Below are positions 1 through 10,532 of a stretch of DNA of 64,000 nucleotides, one piece after another. Location: contig NZ_FSRS01000001.1 in NCBI RefSeq assembly GCF_900142935.1, positions 382,001 through 446,000 of the forward strand, written 5' to 3'. Under the pieces are notes generated by a model. It saw only the letters and a program-made list of their open reading frames with translations, had not been told where the DNA came from and made no database searches. Position 1 is the stretch's first letter. Every line of letters begins with the position of its first letter. Origin of the DNA: Rhodovulum sp. ES.010. Its GTDB lineage: Bacteria; Pseudomonadota; Alphaproteobacteria; Rhodobacterales; Rhodobacteraceae. The position numbers were made by a program, and so were the translations under genes.

Positions 1-180
1 CTCAAGCCGATGATGACGGGCACCAACGTCGTTCTCTACGCGGCCGGGCCGGCGATGCTGCTTCTCGGTTTGGGCGTGGGGCTGGTCTACATCCGCAGCC
101 GGCGCGGCCGCGATGCGGCATCGTCCGCCGCGCTCAGCGCCGAGGAAGAGACCCGGCTCAAGGAGATCATGGGCGACTGA
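1..180 (+). CDS. ccmH: Cytochrome c-type biogenesis protein CcmH, C-terminal end (partial)
   Basis: The window opens inside this gene, and only the last 59 residues are visible. They contain one hydrophobic segment (VVLYAAGPAMLLLGLGVGLVYI), a basic RSRRGR stop-transfer stretch, and a short acidic tail (LSAEEETRLKEIMGD). A single membrane anchor near the C-terminus with a tail of this form is typical of alphaproteobacterial CcmH, the thiol-redox subunit that prepares apocytochrome c for heme ligation. The catalytic CxxC lies upstream of the window and cannot be checked. The assignment therefore rests on the tail alone and is fairly, not fully, secure. Confidence 0.7.
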   Translation, partial: LKPMMTGTNVVLYAAGPAMLLLGLGVGLVYIRSRRGRDAASSAALSAEEETRLKEIMGD

Positions 181-268
181 CGCGCGCCGCGGCGCCGAAC
201 CTCGCGTTCCCCTTTCGCCTGCCAGCCCTGCCTGTAATGTGGGGCCGCAGGCGGAACGGGAGGCCCCC

Positions 269-1045
269 ATGGTCTACAAGGCAATCGACTATCGGGTTGA
301 GGCGGACGTGGCTGTCGTCACGCTGAATCGCCCGGACGTTATGAACGCGCTCGATACCCAGATGCGCGCGGAAGTTCTCGACGCGGTGCGCCACGCGCCA
401 GACGAGGCCCGTGCGCTGGTGCTGACCGGCGCGGGGCGGGCGTTCTGCTCGGGCCAGGACCTCGGCGACCGGGCCGATGTCGCGAATATCGATATCGAGC
501 GGACGCTGCGCGACGAGTATGAGCCGATGCTGATGGCGATCTTCGAGTGCCCGATCCCCACCGTTGCGGCGGTGAACGGGCCGGCGGCCGGGGCGGGGGC
601 GAACCTTGCGCTTGCGGCCGACGTGGTCATTGCCTCGGAAGCCGCGATGTTCCTTCAGGCTTTCACGCGGATCGGGCTGATCCCCGATGCCGGCGGCACC
701 TACTGGCTGCCGCGCCAGGTGGGATTCGCCCGTGCGATGGGCGCCGCGCTTTTCGCTGAGCCGGTGCCCGCGCGGCAGGCGGCAGAGTGGGGCATGATCT
801 GGGAGGCGGTGCCCGAGGACGGGTTCGAGGCGCATTGGCGCGCGCGGGCGGCGCAACTCGCAAAGGGGCCGACCATAGCCTATGCCCGGCTCAAGCAAGC
901 GATCCGGCACTCCTATGCCAACGATCTGGAGGCGCAGCTTTCGCTCGAGGCGTCCTTGCAGGGCGATTGCGGCGCGACGCGGGATTTCCGGGAAGGCGTC
1001 GTCGCTTTCCTCGAGAAGCGCTCGCCCCGGTTCGAGGGGCGATGA
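269..1045 (+). CDS. Enoyl-CoA hydratase/isomerase family protein, PaaG-like
   Basis: This is a 258-residue crotonase-fold enzyme. The ATG at 269 was chosen because a GGGAGG ribosome site precedes it and the crotonase fold begins immediately. The acyl-CoA-binding and oxyanion segments are visible as AFCSGQDLGDR and AAVNGPAAGAGANLALAADVV, and the later PDAGGTYWLPR segment carries an Asp-Gly pair. The SGQDL and PDAGGT forms match PaaG, the ring-1,2-epoxyphenylacetyl-CoA isomerase, more closely than classical hydratases with two glutamates. The role could be phenylacetate breakdown or another cytoplasmic CoA-ester isomerisation. No other paa genes are next to it, so the substrate is not established. 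Confidence 0.8.
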   Translation: MVYKAIDYRVEADVAVVTLNRPDVMNALDTQMRAEVLDAVRHAPDEARALVLTGAGRAFCSGQDLGDRADVANIDIERTLRDEYEPMLMAIFECPIPTVAAVNGPAAGAGANLALAADVVIASEAAMFLQAFTRIGLIPDAGGTYWLPRQVGFARAMGAALFAEPVPARQAAEWGMIWEAVPEDGFEAHWRARAAQLAKGPTIAYARLKQAIRHSYANDLEAQLSLEASLQGDCGATRDFREGVVAFLEKRSPRFEGR

Positions 1046-1163
1046 AGGCGGCCCGCATCGGAAAGGAAGATTGACAGCCTGTCGTGCGTGCCGAACTATT
1101 CGGTGTGCGACAGGGCAATGGCGCGTAACGCCGTTGGGTGACAATCACAGGAGGGGATCACTG

Positions 1164-1349
1164 ATGAGTATCAACAGAATTTCGGTCGCAATGCTGTTGG
1201 GGGCGACGCTTCTTGCTGGGTGTGGTGACACCTATGGCGAACGCGCGCTGAGCGGCGCTGCGATCGGCGCGGGCGCGGCTGCCGCGACCGACAATGACAT
1301 CGCGACGGGCGCGGCGATCGGCGCTGGCGCTGGCGTTCTGACCAGATAA
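1164..1349 (+). CDS. Small glycine-zipper lipoprotein
   Basis: This is a 61-residue protein starting at an ATG preceded by AGGAGGGG. A short hydrophobic signal ends in the lipobox LLAGC, so the mature protein should be a lipoprotein anchored through Cys about residue 19. The rest is Ala/Gly-rich with two AAIGAGA-type repeats, as in YMGG/OsmB-like glycine-zipper lipoproteins of the outer membrane. It stands alone between the enoyl-CoA isomerase and the end of gltA. Its exact role is unknown, and the family is generally linked to envelope integrity. Confidence 0.7.
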   Translation: MSINRISVAMLLGATLLAGCGDTYGERALSGAAIGAGAAAATDNDIATGAAIGAGAGVLTR

Positions 1350-1371
1350 GGTCGACGCAGGCCGCGAACGG

Positions 1372-1396
1372 CGAAAAGCCGCCCCCTGAAGCGGCT
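1372..1396 (-). terminator. Intrinsic terminator of gltA
   Basis: Just past the gltA stop on the minus strand, AGCCGC (1377-1382) pairs with GCGGCT (1391-1396) around an 8-nt loop. Read on the minus strand, the stem is followed by TTTTCG. The stem is short, so this is a modest terminator between convergent genes. Confidence 0.5.
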
Positions 1397-1406
1397 CTCG
1401 CGTCGA

Positions 1407-2702
1407 TCAGCGGTCCTCGACGTCGACGTAATCCCGCCGCGTCGGGCCGGCATAAAGCTGGCGCGGGCGTCCGATCTTCATGCCCGGATCGGCGATCATT
1501 TCCTTCCACTGGGAAATCCAGCCCACGGTGCGGCTGAGCGCGAAGATCGGGGTGAACATTGCGGTGGGGAAGCCCATCGCGTCGAGGATGATGCCAGAGT
1601 AGAAATCGACGTTGGGATAGAGTTTCTTGTCGACGAAATACTCGTCCTCCAGCGCGATCTTCTCCAGTTCCATCGCGACTTTGAGCGTCTCGTTGTTCTC
1701 GACGCCGAGCAGGTCCAGCACCTCGTGCGCGGACTGCTTCATCACCTTCGCCCGCGGGTCGAAATTCTTGTAGACCCGGTGGCCGAAGCCCATTAGTCGG
1801 AACGGATCGTCCTTGTCCTTGGCGCGCTTGATGTAGTCCGGGATGCGGTCGACCGTGCCGATCTGCTGCAGCATCTCCAGGCAGGCCTGGTTCGCGCCGC
1901 CATGGGCCGGCCCCCAGAGGCAGGCGATGCCGGCCGCGATGCAGGCAAACGGGTTCGCGCCCGAGGACGAGGCCAGACGCACCGTCGAGGTGGAGGCGTT
2001 TTGTTCGTGGTCCGCATGCAGCGTCAGGATCCGGTCCATCGCACGGGTCAGGATCGGGTCGACCTCATACTCTTCGGCCGGAACCGCGAAACACATGCGC
2101 AGGAAGTTCGACGCGTAGTCGAGGTCGTTGCGCGGATACACGAAGGGCTGGCCGATCGTGTACTTGTAGGCCATGGCCGCGATCGTCGGCATCTTCGCGA
2201 TCAGCCGGATAGAGGCGACCTCGCGCTGCCAGGGATCGTTGATATCGGTCGAGTCGTGGTAGAAGGCCGACATCGCGCCCACCACGCCCACCATGACCGC
2301 CATCGGGTGGGCGTCGCGGCGGAACCCGGTGAAGAAACGGTGCATCTGCTCGTGCACCATGGTGTGGCGCGTCACCCGGTTCTCGAAATCCTCCAGCTGC
2401 GCGGCGGTCGGCAACTCGCCATAGAGCAGGAGATAGCAGACCTCGAGGAAATGCGATTTCTCGGCGAGTTGGTCGATCGGGTAGCCCCGATGCAGAAGCT
2501 CGCCCTTGTCGCCATCGATGAAGGTGATCGAGCTTTCGCAGGAGGAGGTCGAGGTGAAGCCCGGATCGTGGGTGAACACGCCCATCTGGGCGTATAGCTT
2601 GCGGATATCGACCACGTCCGGCCCCGCAGTGGGGCTGAGGACCGGCAATTCCACCGATGCGTCGCCCAGCTTCAGCGTTGCGGTTTTCGTGCTGTCAGGC
2701 AT
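1407..2702 (-). CDS. gltA: Citrate synthase
   Basis: This 431-residue citrate synthase condenses acetyl-CoA and oxaloacetate at the entry to the TCA cycle. The start at 2702 ([10 protein letters not shown]) has AGAGGGA upstream; the longer frame adds sequence unlike the family. The N-terminal HRGYPIDQL region, the catalytic-histidine segment GPAHGGANQ, the second histidine in MGFGHRVYK and the FYSG oxaloacetate-binding region are all present. The length and N-terminal domain fit the hexameric, NADH-sensitive type I enzymes of Gram-negative bacteria. It lies 86 bp downstream of gltX on the same strand and may be cotranscribed with it. Confidence 0.97.
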   Translation of the reverse strand: MPDSTKTATLKLGDASVELPVLSPTAGPDVVDIRKLYAQMGVFTHDPGFTSTSSCESSITFIDGDKGELLHRGYPIDQLAEKSHFLEVCYLLLYGELPTAAQLEDFENRVTRHTMVHEQMHRFFTGFRRDAHPMAVMVGVVGAMSAFYHDSTDINDPWQREVASIRLIAKMPTIAAMAYKYTIGQPFVYPRNDLDYASNFLRMCFAVPAEEYEVDPILTRAMDRILTLHADHEQNASTSTVRLASSSGANPFACIAAGIACLWGPAHGGANQACLEMLQQIGTVDRIPDYIKRAKDKDDPFRLMGFGHRVYKNFDPRAKVMKQSAHEVLDLLGVENNETLKVAMELEKIALEDEYFVDKKLYPNVDFYSGIILDAMGFPTAMFTPIFALSRTVGWISQWKEMIADPGMKIGRPRQLYAGPTRRDYVDVEDR

Positions 2703-2788
2703 GGATGTCCCTCTTCGTGCGAGAGACCGGGCCGCGTTCCCCTGCGGCACGGTCGTTGGCGTGCGGGGGCGTGCGGCGGTTCCGTGCC

Positions 2789-4216
2789 TCAGCCCTGGGC
2801 GTCAGCGATCCGAGCGAGCGTTTCGTCCCGGCCGATGACAAGCATCATGTCAAATACGCTGGGCGAGACGGAGCGCCCGGCGAGTGCGGCGCGGAGAGGG
2901 CCGGCGAGCTTGCCGAGCTTGAGCCCATGGGCCTCTGCCACCCGGCCAACCGCCGCCTCCAGCGCGTCGCGTTCCCAGCTAGCACTTTGCAGATGCGGCG
3001 TCAATTCAGCCAGTATACCACGGGATACATCATCGAGTGATTTCGCCGCCTTCTCGTCTGGCACTATGGGGCGATCCGCGAGGACGAAATTCGCTTTTTC
3101 AATGATTTGCGGAAATGTCTTTATGCTTGACTTGATCAGCGGCAAGGCGTCGGCAAGGCCTGCTTCCTGACGCTCGGTCAAGGGCGGCCGGCCGGTTGCA
3201 GCCAGATAATCCCGAAGCTCTTGCAGCAGCGCAGCATCCTCCATCGCCGCCATGTGCTGGCCGCAGAGGTTTTCCAGCTTCTTGAAGTCGAAGCGGGCCG
3301 GGGACTTGCCGATTCCCGCCAGGCCGAACCACGCCTTCGCCTGGTCGTCGGTGAAGAACTCGTCGTCGCCATGGCTCCAGCCGAGCCGAGCGAGGTAGTT
3401 GCGCATGCCCGCCGCAGGATACCCCATGTCGCGGTATTCCTCGACGCCGAGCGCGCCGTGGCGCTTGGACAGTTTCTTGCCGTCCGGGCCGTGAATCAGC
3501 GGGATATGCGCCCAGACCGGGACGTCCCAGCCCATCGCGCGGTAGATCTGCATCTGCCGCGCGGCGTTGTTGAGATGGTCGTCGCCGCGGATCACGTGGG
3601 TCACGCCCATGTCGTGATCGTCCACCACGACGGCCAGCATGTAGGTGGGCGTGCCGTCCGAGCGCAGCAGCACCATGTCGTCGAGCTGGTCGTTCTGGAC
3701 GGTCACCTCGCCCTGCACCTCGTCAGCGATTACCGTGGCACCATCGCGCGGCGCCTTGAGCCGCAGGACATGGGGCGCGTCCGGATGGGTCGCTGGGTCG
3801 GCGTCCCGCCACGGGCTTTGGTAGAGCGTTGACCGGCCCTCGGCCCTCGCCTGTTCGCGAAAGGCGGCAATCTCGTCCTGGGTGGCGAAGCACTTGTAGG
3901 CATGGCCCGCCTCCAGCATCCGGTGCGCGACTTCGGCATGCCGGTCGGCGCGCGCGGCCTGGCTGACCGGTTCGCCGTCCCAGTCGAGCCCGAGCCAGGC
4001 CAGACCGTCGAGGATGGCCTGCGTCGCTTCCGGCGTGGATCGTGCCCGGTCGGTATCCTCGATCCGCAGCAGGAACCGGCCCCCGCGACCGCGCGCGAAC
4101 AGCCAGTTGAACAGCGCCGTGCGCGCGCCGCCGATATGCAGGAATCCCGTGGGCGAGGGGGCGAAACGGGTCACGACAGGGGCTTCGGACACGGGCGTTA
4201 ACCTTTTCTTCACCAT
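2789..4216 (-). CDS. gltX: Glutamyl-tRNA synthetase
   Basis: This 475-residue class I aminoacyl-tRNA synthetase charges tRNA-Glu in the cytoplasm. The HIGH signature appears as HIGG at residues 27-30, within [20 protein letters not shown]. The KMSKS-type loop is KKLSKRHG in the middle of the protein, followed by the helical anticodon-binding domain. Many alphaproteobacteria lack GlnRS and use a GltX that also charges tRNA-Gln, but that cannot be decided here. It is divergent from comEC, with only 53 bp between the start codons, so the two promoters must overlap. Confidence 0.96.
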   Translation of the reverse strand: MVKKRLTPVSEAPVVTRFAPSPTGFLHIGGARTALFNWLFARGRGGRFLLRIEDTDRARSTPEATQAILDGLAWLGLDWDGEPVSQAARADRHAEVAHRMLEAGHAYKCFATQDEIAAFREQARAEGRSTLYQSPWRDADPATHPDAPHVLRLKAPRDGATVIADEVQGEVTVQNDQLDDMVLLRSDGTPTYMLAVVVDDHDMGVTHVIRGDDHLNNAARQMQIYRAMGWDVPVWAHIPLIHGPDGKKLSKRHGALGVEEYRDMGYPAAGMRNYLARLGWSHGDDEFFTDDQAKAWFGLAGIGKSPARFDFKKLENLCGQHMAAMEDAALLQELRDYLAATGRPPLTERQEAGLADALPLIKSSIKTFPQIIEKANFVLADRPIVPDEKAAKSLDDVSRGILAELTPHLQSASWERDALEAAVGRVAEAHGLKLGKLAGPLRAALAGRSVSPSVFDMMLVIGRDETLARIADAQG

Positions 4217-4269
4217 GGTGGAGATAGCGTTCCCGCCTGTCTAGGAGATCGCTCAGGAGAGGACAAGCG

Positions 4270-6300
4270 GTGGGGGTGCTCCGCGCGCTCGAGGCCCGGC
4301 GGGGGCATCTTTTCCCGTGGACGCCGGTGCTTCTGGGCCTGGGGATCGGGGCGTATTTCGCCCTCCCGGCAGAGCCTCCTGCCATCGCCTTCGGTGCGAT
4401 CGCCGCGATCGCGGTGCTGTCTGTCGTAGGGGCCTGGCGGCTGCCCGAACTTTGGGGCCCGGTGTTCACCGCGCTCGCCCTCGTCTCCCTTGGCGTGCTG
4501 CTTGGCGGCGCCCGAAGTCACATGGTCGCCGCGCCCAAGCTTGATTTCCGCTACTACGGCGTGGTGGAGGGGAGGGTGCTGATCCTGGATCGCTCCCTCT
4601 CCGACGCGCCCCGGATCACGCTCGACCAGGTGTGGCTGGAACGCGTCTCCCAGGGGAAGACGCCAGAGCGCATCCGGGTTTCGCTGCACGGGCAGGGTGG
4701 CGTAGTCGATCCGATGCCTGGCACCCGGATCGCGATGATGGCGCATCTTTCGCCGCCCTCTGCCCCGGCCGAGCCCGGTGGCTTCGACTTCCGACGGCAT
4801 GCCTGGTTTGACCGCCTGGGCGCAGTGGGCTACGCCCGCACGCCGGCCGTCGCAGTCAGCCCGCCCGAAGGCCGGTACACGCTGGTCGTGCATCGCGCTC
4901 GTATGCACCTGTCAGAGGCGCTTCGCGCCCGCATTCCCGGCGACCAGGGCGCCTTCGCCGCCGCGATCCTGACCGGCGATCGCTCGGCGATTTCGCGCGA
5001 GACCGTGCAGGAACTGCGCGATGCGAACCTTGCGCACCTGCTGGCGATCTCGGGCTTGCACATGGGCCTGCTCACCGGCGTGGTCTTCGCCGCCTTGCGC
5101 TTTGGGCTGGCGCTGATCCCGCCCGTTGCCCTGCGCTGGCCTATCAAGAAAGCTGCCGCGGTGGGGGCGCTTCTGGCGGGGGCGGTATACCTTGCGCTGT
5201 CAGGGGGCAACGTTGCGACCGAACGGGCCTATATCATGGTCGCGGTGGTCCTGGGGGCGGTGCTCGCCGACCGTCGCGCGCTGACACTGCGCGCCGTCGC
5301 GACCGCGGCGCTGATCATCCTCGTCATCAGTCCCGAGAGCCTTATGCAGGCCGGCTTCCAGATGTCGTTTGCCGCCACCACCGCGCTCATCGCGGTCTTC
5401 TCGGCGCTGCGCGACCTGCCCGACGGGACGTGGCGCCCGCCGCGCTGGGCCACGGGTGCGCTGGCGGTCGTGCTGTCCTCGGCTGTTGCCGGCCTCGCGA
5501 CGGCGCCATTCGGCGCGGCCCATTTCAACCAGACGGCGCAGTTCGGCCTGCTAGCCAACATCCTCAGCGTGCCCCTCATGGGGCTTCTGGTGATTCCGGC
5601 CGCGGTGGCCGCAGCCTTCCTCGCGCCCATTGGTCTCTCGGTGCTGGGACTCGAGCCGATGCGGCTGGGCATCGCCTGGATTCTCAGGGTGGCCGACTGG
5701 GTCGCCGGGCTCGACGGCGCGGTCTGGCCCGTGGTGGCGCCGGGGCCGTGGGTGCTGCCGTTGATTTCGCTCGGGGCGCTGTGGGTGATACTCTGGAGCG
5801 GCCGCGCGCGCCTTGGCGGCCTTGCGCCCATGCTCGCGGCCCTTGTCCTTTGGTCCCAGGCCGAGCGGCCCGCTCTTCTGATCGCCGAGAGCGGCGGGTT
5901 GATCGGGGCGATGGGCCCAGAGGGGCGGGCGATTTCCAAGCCCGGCGGCGAGGGTTTCGTCGCCCGCTCCTGGCTGGAAAACGACGGCGACAGGGGCACG
6001 CAGGAGGCAGCCTTCGCCCGGCCGGGGCTGGCCGGCGAGCGCGGGTTGCAGGTCGCAGACGTCGGGGAAACGTCCTTCACCCTCGTCACGGGCCGCGGCT
6101 GGGCCGACCGGCTGGCCCCGGCTTGCGCCCATGGCTGGGTGATCGTGCCGCAACAGCTCGACGATCCTCCGCCGGGTTGCCAATTGCTTGACCGAACGCG
6201 GCTCGCGGTGACGGGCGCGCTGGCAGTCTATCCCGGGGACGCCGCCCCGCGCTTCGTTGCGGCACGGGCCTTGGCCGGCGACCGGCCCTGGACTCAGTAG
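4270..6300 (+). CDS. comEC: ComEC/Rec2 family DNA-uptake channel protein
   Basis: This 676-residue polytopic inner-membrane protein starts at GTG 4270, with AGGAG 10 nt upstream. It has an N-terminal DUF4131-like region with two membrane spans followed by a soluble segment. The central Competence domain carries the [13 protein letters not shown] motif and many further spans. ComEC forms the channel that carries one DNA strand into the cytoplasm during transformation. The C-terminal portion (about residues 520-676) has no HxHxDH motif, so the metallo-beta-lactamase-like nuclease domain of longer ComEC proteins is absent or degenerate. Its stop codon overlaps the end of the convergent lexA gene. 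Confidence 0.9.
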   Translation: MGVLRALEARRGHLFPWTPVLLGLGIGAYFALPAEPPAIAFGAIAAIAVLSVVGAWRLPELWGPVFTALALVSLGVLLGGARSHMVAAPKLDFRYYGVVEGRVLILDRSLSDAPRITLDQVWLERVSQGKTPERIRVSLHGQGGVVDPMPGTRIAMMAHLSPPSAPAEPGGFDFRRHAWFDRLGAVGYARTPAVAVSPPEGRYTLVVHRARMHLSEALRARIPGDQGAFAAAILTGDRSAISRETVQELRDANLAHLLAISGLHMGLLTGVVFAALRFGLALIPPVALRWPIKKAAAVGALLAGAVYLALSGGNVATERAYIMVAVVLGAVLADRRALTLRAVATAALIILVISPESLMQAGFQMSFAATTALIAVFSALRDLPDGTWRPPRWATGALAVVLSSAVAGLATAPFGAAHFNQTAQFGLLANILSVPLMGLLVIPAAVAAAFLAPIGLSVLGLEPMRLGIAWILRVADWVAGLDGAVWPVVAPGPWVLPLISLGALWVILWSGRARLGGLAPMLAALVLWSQAERPALLIAESGGLIGAMGPEGRAISKPGGEGFVARSWLENDGDRGTQEAAFARPGLAGERGLQVADVGETSFTLVTGRGWADRLAPACAHGWVIVPQQLDDPPPGCQLLDRTRLAVTGALAVYPGDAAPRFVAARALAGDRPWTQ

Positions 6301-6986
6301 CTCCGGATAAGACCCACCAGACGGCCCTGAACCTTCACCTGGTCCGAGCGCAGGATACGGGTTTCATAGGCCGGGTTGGCAGCCTCGAGCGCGATCATGT
6401 CGCCCTTGCGGCGGAACCGCTTGAGCGTCGCCTCGTGGTCGTCGACCAACGCCACGACGATCTCGCCGTTCTCTGCGGTGGTTTGCTCGCGGATCACTAC
6501 GACGTCGCCGTCGTTGATCCCGGCCTCGATCATCGAGTCGCCCTTGACCTCGAGTGCGTAATGCTTTCCACGCCCCGAGACCATGCCGCCGGGCACGGCG
6601 ACGTGGTGCGAGACATGGGAAATCGCCTCGATCGGGGTGCCCGCGGCGATCCGGCCCATCACCGGCAGTTCCAGCGCGCCAGCGGTCTCGACCTGCATTG
6701 CGCCCCGGGGCGGCGGTGCCGGCGGGCCGTCGCCCTCGATCACCATGGGCGTGAAGCCGCGGGCCTCCAGCGCCTCGGGCAGCTTGACGATCTCGATTGC
6801 GCGGGCGCGATGGGCCAGCCGGCGGATGAAGCCCCGTTCCTCCAGCGCCGTGATCAGGCGGTGAATGCCGGATTTCGAGCGCAGGTCCAGCGCCTCTTTC
6901 ATCTCGTCGAAGGACGGCGGAACCCCGTCTTTCTGCATCCTCTTGTGAATGAATTCCAAAAGATCGAGTTGTTTCCGCGTGAGCAT
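6294..6986 (-). CDS. lexA: LexA repressor, SOS regulator
   Basis: This 230-residue LexA has an N-terminal winged helix ([31 protein letters not shown]) and a C-terminal S24 autoprotease domain. The self-cleavage bond is Ala115-Gly116 (GRIAAG). Ser151 ([10 protein letters not shown]) and Lys189 (ATLKRF) form the catalytic dyad. It represses DNA-damage genes until activated RecA triggers cleavage. A canonical alphaproteobacterial SOS box lies 34 bp upstream of the start, indicating autoregulation. Its 3' end overlaps that of comEC by 7 bp. The gene follows moeA in the same direction. Confidence 0.97.
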   Translation of the reverse strand: MLTRKQLDLLEFIHKRMQKDGVPPSFDEMKEALDLRSKSGIHRLITALEERGFIRRLAHRARAIEIVKLPEALEARGFTPMVIEGDGPPAPPPRGAMQVETAGALELPVMGRIAAGTPIEAISHVSHHVAVPGGMVSGRGKHYALEVKGDSMIEAGINDGDVVVIREQTTAENGEIVVALVDDHEATLKRFRRKGDMIALEAANPAYETRILRSDQVKVQGRLVGLIRSY

Positions 6987-7019
6987 TCGACGCCCCCCAA
7001 GCGAACCGCGTTCGCCCGT

Positions 7020-7034
7020 GTTCTAGTCCTGTTC
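7020..7034 (-). promoter_or_regulatory. LexA binding site (SOS box) for lexA
   Basis: The sequence GTTCTAGTCCTGTTC is an exact GTTC-N7-GTTC, the direct-repeat SOS box known from Rhodobacter and other alphaproteobacteria. It sits between the end of moeA and the lexA start. A further GTTC at 7010-7013 extends the array, with 6-bp spacing. LexA binding here would close an autoregulatory loop. Confidence 0.85.
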
Positions 7035-7055
7035 ACGTTTTGTGTCAACCGCTTG

Positions 7056-8231
7056 CTAGCCAAGCGGCAAATAGTCGACGGATTCGCCTGCCCGGCGCGG
7101 CCCGTCGCCCACGGGCCGCACGATCAGCGCGTCGGCCTCAGAGAGGATCGTCAGCAGCGCGCTGTCCTGCTTGTCGAAGGGGGTCAGGCCCGCGGGGGTC
7201 GTGCGCGCGCGCATGTAGTGTTCGCGCGGGCCGTTGGCGTCGACGCCACGCGCCAGCACGCCGGTCAGGCGCGGCGCGGGGGCCGGGGGCAGCCCCAGCA
7301 TCACGCGCAGGGCCGGCAGGACGAAAAGCCTGGCGCAGACCAGCGCCGAGACCGGGTTGCCGGGCAGCCCGATCATCGCCGCCCCGCCCATGCGGCCGGC
7401 CATCAGCGGTTTGCCGGGCCGCATTGCGACCTTGTAGAAGGCTTGCTCCATGCCGAGATCGCCGGCCACGCGACCGACCAGGTCGTGATCGCCCACCGAG
7501 GCGCCGCCAATGGTCAGCACGAGGTCTGCGCCTTCGGCCAGCCCGAACACCTTCTTCAGCGAGGCTTCGGTATCGCGGGCGATGGGCAAGAGCCGCCCGA
7601 TGCCGCCCTCGGCCTCGATCATCGCCTTCAGGCCGAACGCGTTGGAGGCGATGATCTGGTCGGGCCCCGGCGCCTCGCCCGGCATCACCAACTCGTCGCC
7701 GGTGGCGATGATCGCGACCTCGGGGCGGCGGTGGACGGGCAGCGCGGGCAGGTTCATCGCCGCCGCAAGCGCGAGATCGGCCGGCCGCAGTCGGCGCGGC
7801 GCGGTGATGCTGTCGCCTTCCGCGAAATCGGCGCCGGCGGGGCGGATATGCATGCCCGCGTCCAGCGCGGCCCCGAGCGTGATGCGCGCGCCCTCGCGTG
7901 TTACATCCTCCTGGATCACCACGCGCGCCGCGCCTTTGGGCACGGGGGCGCCGGTGAAGATGCGCACGGCCTCGCCCGGTGCCAGCGCGCCGCCGAAGGC
8001 TTCCCCCGCGCGCGACGTGCCGATCACGGTGAGAACCGTGCCCGGATGGGCATCCGACGCGGCAATGGCGTAGCCGTCCATCGCCGAGGCCGGGAAGGGC
8101 GGCTGGGTCAGGCGCGCGGCAACGGAGCGGGCCAGCACGCGGCCTGCGGCCTCGGCCAATGGCACCTCCTCGACCTCGGTGGGCGCGACGAGGGCAAAGA
8201 CCTTGTCCAGCGCCTCTTCGACGGAGATCAT
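7056..8231 (-). CDS. moeA: Molybdopterin molybdenumtransferase MoeA
   Basis: This 391-residue MoeA inserts molybdate into adenylated molybdopterin, the last step in making molybdenum cofactor. The N-terminal [12 protein letters not shown] leads into the [12 protein letters not shown] signature. The central domain has the MPT-binding GGASVGDHD segment, and [12 protein letters not shown] follows before the C-terminal beta domain. The start codon overlaps the moaC stop by 4 bp (ATGA), so the two genes are translationally coupled within the trpGDC-moaC-moeA operon. Confidence 0.95.
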   Translation of the reverse strand: MISVEEALDKVFALVAPTEVEEVPLAEAAGRVLARSVAARLTQPPFPASAMDGYAIAASDAHPGTVLTVIGTSRAGEAFGGALAPGEAVRIFTGAPVPKGAARVVIQEDVTREGARITLGAALDAGMHIRPAGADFAEGDSITAPRRLRPADLALAAAMNLPALPVHRRPEVAIIATGDELVMPGEAPGPDQIIASNAFGLKAMIEAEGGIGRLLPIARDTEASLKKVFGLAEGADLVLTIGGASVGDHDLVGRVAGDLGMEQAFYKVAMRPGKPLMAGRMGGAAMIGLPGNPVSALVCARLFVLPALRVMLGLPPAPAPRLTGVLARGVDANGPREHYMRARTTPAGLTPFDKQDSALLTILSEADALIVRPVGDGPRRAGESVDYLPLG

Positions 8232-8707
8232 TGCCCGGCCTCGTAACGGCCCGACTTGCCGCCCTCCTTGAGAGTCAGGCGGATACCGCCGATCTCCATG
8301 CCCTTCTCGGCGGCCTTGAGCATGTCGTAGACCGTGAGGGCCGCGGTCGAGACCGCGGTCAGCGCTTCCATCTCGACGCCGGTCTGGCCGGTGGTCTTTA
8401 CCGTCGCGGTGATATGGATGCCGGGCAGGGCCGGATCGGGCGCAAGCTCCAACGCAACCTTGGTCACGGGAAGCGGGTGGCAGAGCGGGATCAGCACGGA
8501 CGTCTGCTTGGCACCCATGATCCCGGCAAGCCGTGCCACGCCGAGGACATCGCCCTTCTCGGCGCGGCCTTCACGCGCCAGATCAAGGGTTTCCGGGGCC
8601 ATCTTCACCCATCCTTCGGCCACTGCCAGCCGCGCGGTCGACGGCTTTTCGGAGACGTCGACCATGTGAACCCGGCCCTCGGCGTCGAAATGGGTCAGCC
8701 GCGCCAT
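8228..8707 (-). CDS. moaC: Cyclic pyranopterin monophosphate synthase MoaC
   Basis: This 159-residue MoaC forms cyclic pyranopterin monophosphate from the MoaA product, the first committed molybdenum cofactor intermediate. The start [21 protein letters not shown], the [12 protein letters not shown] segment and the [18 protein letters not shown] block are family hallmarks. The length is typical. Its ATG overlaps the trpC stop by one base (TGATG), and its stop overlaps moeA by 4 bp, so tryptophan and cofactor genes are read from one message. Confidence 0.96.
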   Translation of the reverse strand: MARLTHFDAEGRVHMVDVSEKPSTARLAVAEGWVKMAPETLDLAREGRAEKGDVLGVARLAGIMGAKQTSVLIPLCHPLPVTKVALELAPDPALPGIHITATVKTTGQTGVEMEALTAVSTAALTVYDMLKAAEKGMEIGGIRLTLKEGGKSGRYEAGQ

Positions 8708-9516
8708 CAGTGGAAACCCGTCGACGGGTTCGCAAGAAGCGCGCGGGTCGCGGTGGCGACGTCCGGCTGGCGCATCAGGCTTTCGCCAATCAGGAAGCTG
8801 CGCACGCCGTAACGCGCCATTTCCGCGAGGTCGGCCGGGTCGGAGAAGCCGGATTCGCTGACGATCTGACGCTCTTCGGGGACGCGGCGGGCAAGGTCCT
8901 TCGATGTATCAAGCGATGTCTCGAACGTCTTGAGGTTGCGATTGTTTATGCCGATGAGCGGTGACTTGAGATTGACCGCGCGGGCCAGTTCGTCGGCGTC
9001 GTGCACCTCGATCAGCACGTCCATGCCCCAGGCCATGGCCGCCGTTTCCAGTTCGGCGGCCTGCGCGTCGGAGACGCTGGCCATGATGATCAGGATGCAA
9101 TCGGCCCCGAGGGCCCTGGCCTCGGCCACCTGGTAGGGATCGTACATGAAATCCTTGCGCAGGCAGGGCAGTTTAACGGCCGCGCGGGCCTCGGTCAGGT
9201 CGTCCTTCGCCCCCCGGAAGGACGGCGTGTCGGTCAGCACCGACAGACAGGCGGCCCCACCCTCGGCATAGGCGGCGGCAAGGGTGGCGGGGTCGAAATC
9301 CTCGCGGATGAGGCCTTTGGAGGGACTGGCCTTCTTGACCTCGGCGATCAGTCCGTAACCCTTCTGAGTTGCCCGGTACAGCGCTTCGGCGAAGGGGCGC
9401 ACCGGCGACGCCGCGCGGGCGGCGGCCTCGACGTCTGAAAGAGGGCGCGCGGCCTTGTCGGCGGCGATTTCTTCGAGTTTGTAGGCCTTGATGCGGTCGA
9501 GAATTGTGTCGGTCAT
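8707..9516 (-). CDS. trpC: Indole-3-glycerol phosphate synthase
   Basis: This 269-residue TIM-barrel enzyme converts carboxyphenylaminodeoxyribulose phosphate to indole-3-glycerol phosphate in tryptophan synthesis. The catalytic region [13 protein letters not shown], the second lysine in [13 protein letters not shown], and the phosphate-binding [10 protein letters not shown] and [11 protein letters not shown] segments are all visible. It is not fused to trpF. It overlaps trpD by 4 bp upstream and moaC by 1 bp downstream. Confidence 0.97.
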   Translation of the reverse strand: MTDTILDRIKAYKLEEIAADKAARPLSDVEAAARAASPVRPFAEALYRATQKGYGLIAEVKKASPSKGLIREDFDPATLAAAYAEGGAACLSVLTDTPSFRGAKDDLTEARAAVKLPCLRKDFMYDPYQVAEARALGADCILIIMASVSDAQAAELETAAMAWGMDVLIEVHDADELARAVNLKSPLIGINNRNLKTFETSLDTSKDLARRVPEERQIVSESGFSDPADLAEMARYGVRSFLIGESLMRQPDVATATRALLANPSTGFH

Positions 9517-10532
9517 GCCGCCTCCGAAGTGATCTGGGCCAGTCCTTCGACCTTTACTCGCGCGCGGCCGGAATCGATGCTTTCCGATGCCATTTCAACA
9601 CCTTCACGCAGGGTCTTCGCCCTGTTCGCCACGACCAGCGCGGCGGCGGCGTTGTAGAGCACCGCATCGCGGTAGGCCGAGGACTCGCCGTCGAGCAGCG
9701 CGCCGAAGGCGCGGGCGTTGTGTTCGGGCGTGCCGCCGAGGATCGCCTCGAACGGGTGCTCGGGGAGCCCGGCCTCCTCGGGGTGCAACTCGCGCTCGGT
9801 CACCGTACCGCCGTCCAGAGCGGCCACGTCCGAAATCCCCGCGATCGACAATTCGTCGGTGCCGTCGCGGCCATGGACGAGCCAGGCGGTTTCGGAGCCC
9901 AGCTGGCCGAGCGTTTCGGCCATCGGGCGGATGAGTGTGCGCGAGAACGCCCCGGTCAGCTGCCGCTTGACGCCCGCGGGGTTGGTCAGCGGCCCGAGGA
10001 TGTTGAAGATCGTCCGCGTGCCCAGTTCCGCTCGCGTCGGGCCGACATGGGCCATCGCCGGGTGGTGCATCGGCGCCATCATGAAGCCGATGCCCACCTC
10101 TTTCAGTGCCTTCTCGACCATCTCGGGGCCGACCATAACGTTGATACCCATCTGCGTCAGTGCGTCCGCCGCGCCGGATTTCGAGGACAGGTTGCGGTTG
10201 CCGTGCTTGGCGACCGGCACACCCGCACCCGATACAACAAACGCTGCTGCGGTCGAGATGTTCAGCGTGCCCTTGCCGTCGCCCCCCGTTCCGACGATGT
10301 CCATCGCGCCCTGGGGGGCGGCGACCTTGCGGCATTTCGCGCGCATCACGGCAGCGGCGGCGGCGAACTCGTCGACCGTTTCGCCGCGTGTGCGCAGCGC
10401 CATCAGCAACCCGCCGATCTGGCTGGGCGTCGCCTCGCCCTCGAACAGCGCCTCGAAGGCGGTTTCCGCTTCGGCGCGGGTCAGCGGGCGGTCGGCGGCG
10501 AGGCCAATCAGCGGTTTCAGCGCGTCGCTCAT
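9513..10532 (-). CDS. trpD: Anthranilate phosphoribosyltransferase
   Basis: This 339-residue TrpD transfers phosphoribose from PRPP to anthranilate. [10 protein letters not shown] at 10532 is taken as the start because its ATG overlaps the trpG stop by 4 bp; the longer open frame is out-of-family sequence inside trpG. The PRPP loop [14 protein letters not shown], the [16 protein letters not shown] segment and the DE-type metal motif (GTDELSI) are present. It is translationally coupled on both sides, to trpG and trpC. Confidence 0.97.
   Translation of the reverse strand: MSDALKPLIGLAADRPLTRAEAETAFEALFEGEATPSQIGGLLMALRTRGETVDEFAAAAAVMRAKCRKVAAPQGAMDIVGTGGDGKGTLNISTAAAFVVSGAGVPVAKHGNRNLSSKSGAADALTQMGINVMVGPEMVEKALKEVGIGFMMAPMHHPAMAHVGPTRAELGTRTIFNILGPLTNPAGVKRQLTGAFSRTLIRPMAETLGQLGSETAWLVHGRDGTDELSIAGISDVAALDGGTVTERELHPEEAGLPEHPFEAILGGTPEHNARAFGALLDGESSAYRDAVLYNAAAALVVANRAKTLREGVEMASESIDSGRARVKVEGLAQITSEAA

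Noticed and set aside
6435..8246. A 603-codon plus-strand frame opposite lexA and moeA
   Set aside because: It spans two real minus-strand genes and their promoter, and contains no recognisable domain.
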